DNA of 64,000 nt from Mesorhizobium norvegicum. GTDB lineage: Bacteria; Pseudomonadota; Alphaproteobacteria; Rhizobiales; Rhizobiaceae. The stretch lies in assembly GCF_004919685.1 (NCBI RefSeq), contig NZ_SMYZ01000001.1:62001-126000 (forward strand), written 5' to 3'. The notes beneath the pieces were generated by a model that worked only from the letters and a program-made list of their open reading frames with translations, was not told the DNA's origin and ran no database searches. This document shows positions 63,858 to 64,000 of this stretch, in pieces. The position numbers and the translations under genes are program-made. Positions within the stretch are counted from its first letter, which is position 1; each line of letters opens with the position of its first letter.

Positions 63858-64000
63858 CAGGCTGACCTCGACCGTTCCGTTTTCCGCGCCATCGCCGATC
63901 CGACGCGCCGCGCCATCCTCGACCGCTTGCGGCAAGGGCCGGCGCCGGTCAACGAACTCGCCGCGGCGTTTTCGCAGAGCCGGCCAGCGATCTCCAAGCA
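63852..64000 (+). CDS. ArsR family regulator, 3' end missing
   Basis: 49 residues visible: MPQADLDRSVFRAIADPTRR, then AILDRLRQGPAPVNELAAAF, SQSRPAISK. This is the ArsR winged helix start, with the recognition helix beginning. ADPTRRAILD is the family signature. The window ends inside the HTH. Often these are paired with SRPBCC/AHSA1 genes downstream in rhizobia, which cannot be checked here. Confidence 0.85.
   Translation, partial: MPQADLDRSVFRAIADPTRRAILDRLRQGPAPVNELAAAFSQSRPAISK

Overview
The window looks like a chromosomal segment of a Mesorhizobium-type rhizobium (Alphaproteobacteria, Hyphomicrobiales). The evidence is high G+C with strong C/G third-position bias, two DUF680 proteins (a family described from Mesorhizobium), a complete aapJQMP general amino-acid permease, an HdaA-type DnaA regulator, EcfG-like promoter motifs (GGAAC-N16/17-CGTT), and families of rhizobial intergenic palindromes. 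There are no transposases, CRISPR arrays, rRNA genes or prophage genes. Both ends of the window cut through genes.

Layout. 1-4.4 kb: a catabolic cluster (diaminopropionate ammonia-lyase, two M20 hydrolases, an arginase-fold ureohydrolase). 4.6-8.1 kb: two small orphan genes, a UvrD-type helicase and dapB. 8.3-13.1 kb: a NitT/TauT-type ABC transporter followed by a convergent TctDE-like two-component system. 13.6-14.3 kb: tandem DUF680 genes. 14.3-16.9 kb: a SixA phosphatase with a ParD-tail-like micro-gene, then purM-purN. 17.1-20.8 kb: an O-methyltransferase, a CDP-alcohol phosphatidyltransferase with an apparent frameshift, an AI-2E family permease and hdaA. 21-23.5 kb: tRNA-Pro, an NDUFS4-like gene, tRNA-Arg, a small gene with an EcfG-like promoter and a diguanylate cyclase. 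23.8-25.3 and 35.2-36.9 kb: two surface-polysaccharide type gene pairs (acyltransferase plus glycosyltransferase).

25.5-32 kb: an anion permease, TetR/enoyl-CoA hydratase, then a SHMT-like enzyme with an orphan LivJ-type binding protein and a GcvA-like LysR. 32-34.8 kb: an ECF sigma factor with a DUF4142 protein and a cupredoxin; near-identical ECF promoters precede both the sigma gene and the DUF4142 gene, so this looks like a self-contained stress regulon. 37-44.7 kb: metC, a DUF1326/DUF2182 pair with a methionine-rich loop, and aapJQMP. 44.8-51 kb: DUF2459, an FAD monooxygenase, a CHCC zinc protein and the ppk1-ppx polyphosphate operon. 51-56.5 kb: two DoxX genes, fumC, cupin/LysR and an SDR. 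56.6-59.9 kb: a betI-like repressor, choX with twin operators, a hydrolase and a NIPSNAP gene. 60-64 kb: a TetR with twin operators, a metallophosphoesterase, csbD, a GST and the start of an ArsR gene whose start codon lies inside a perfect inverted repeat.

The metabolic theme is scavenging of nitrogenous plant compounds (amino acids, diaminopropionate derivatives, choline) together with stress and phosphate storage functions. The most informative non-coding signals are the paired operators at 57.3 and 59.9 kb, the ECF promoter pair at 32.9 and 33.7 kb, stem-loops just after three binding-protein genes, and two families of mosaic intergenic repeats.
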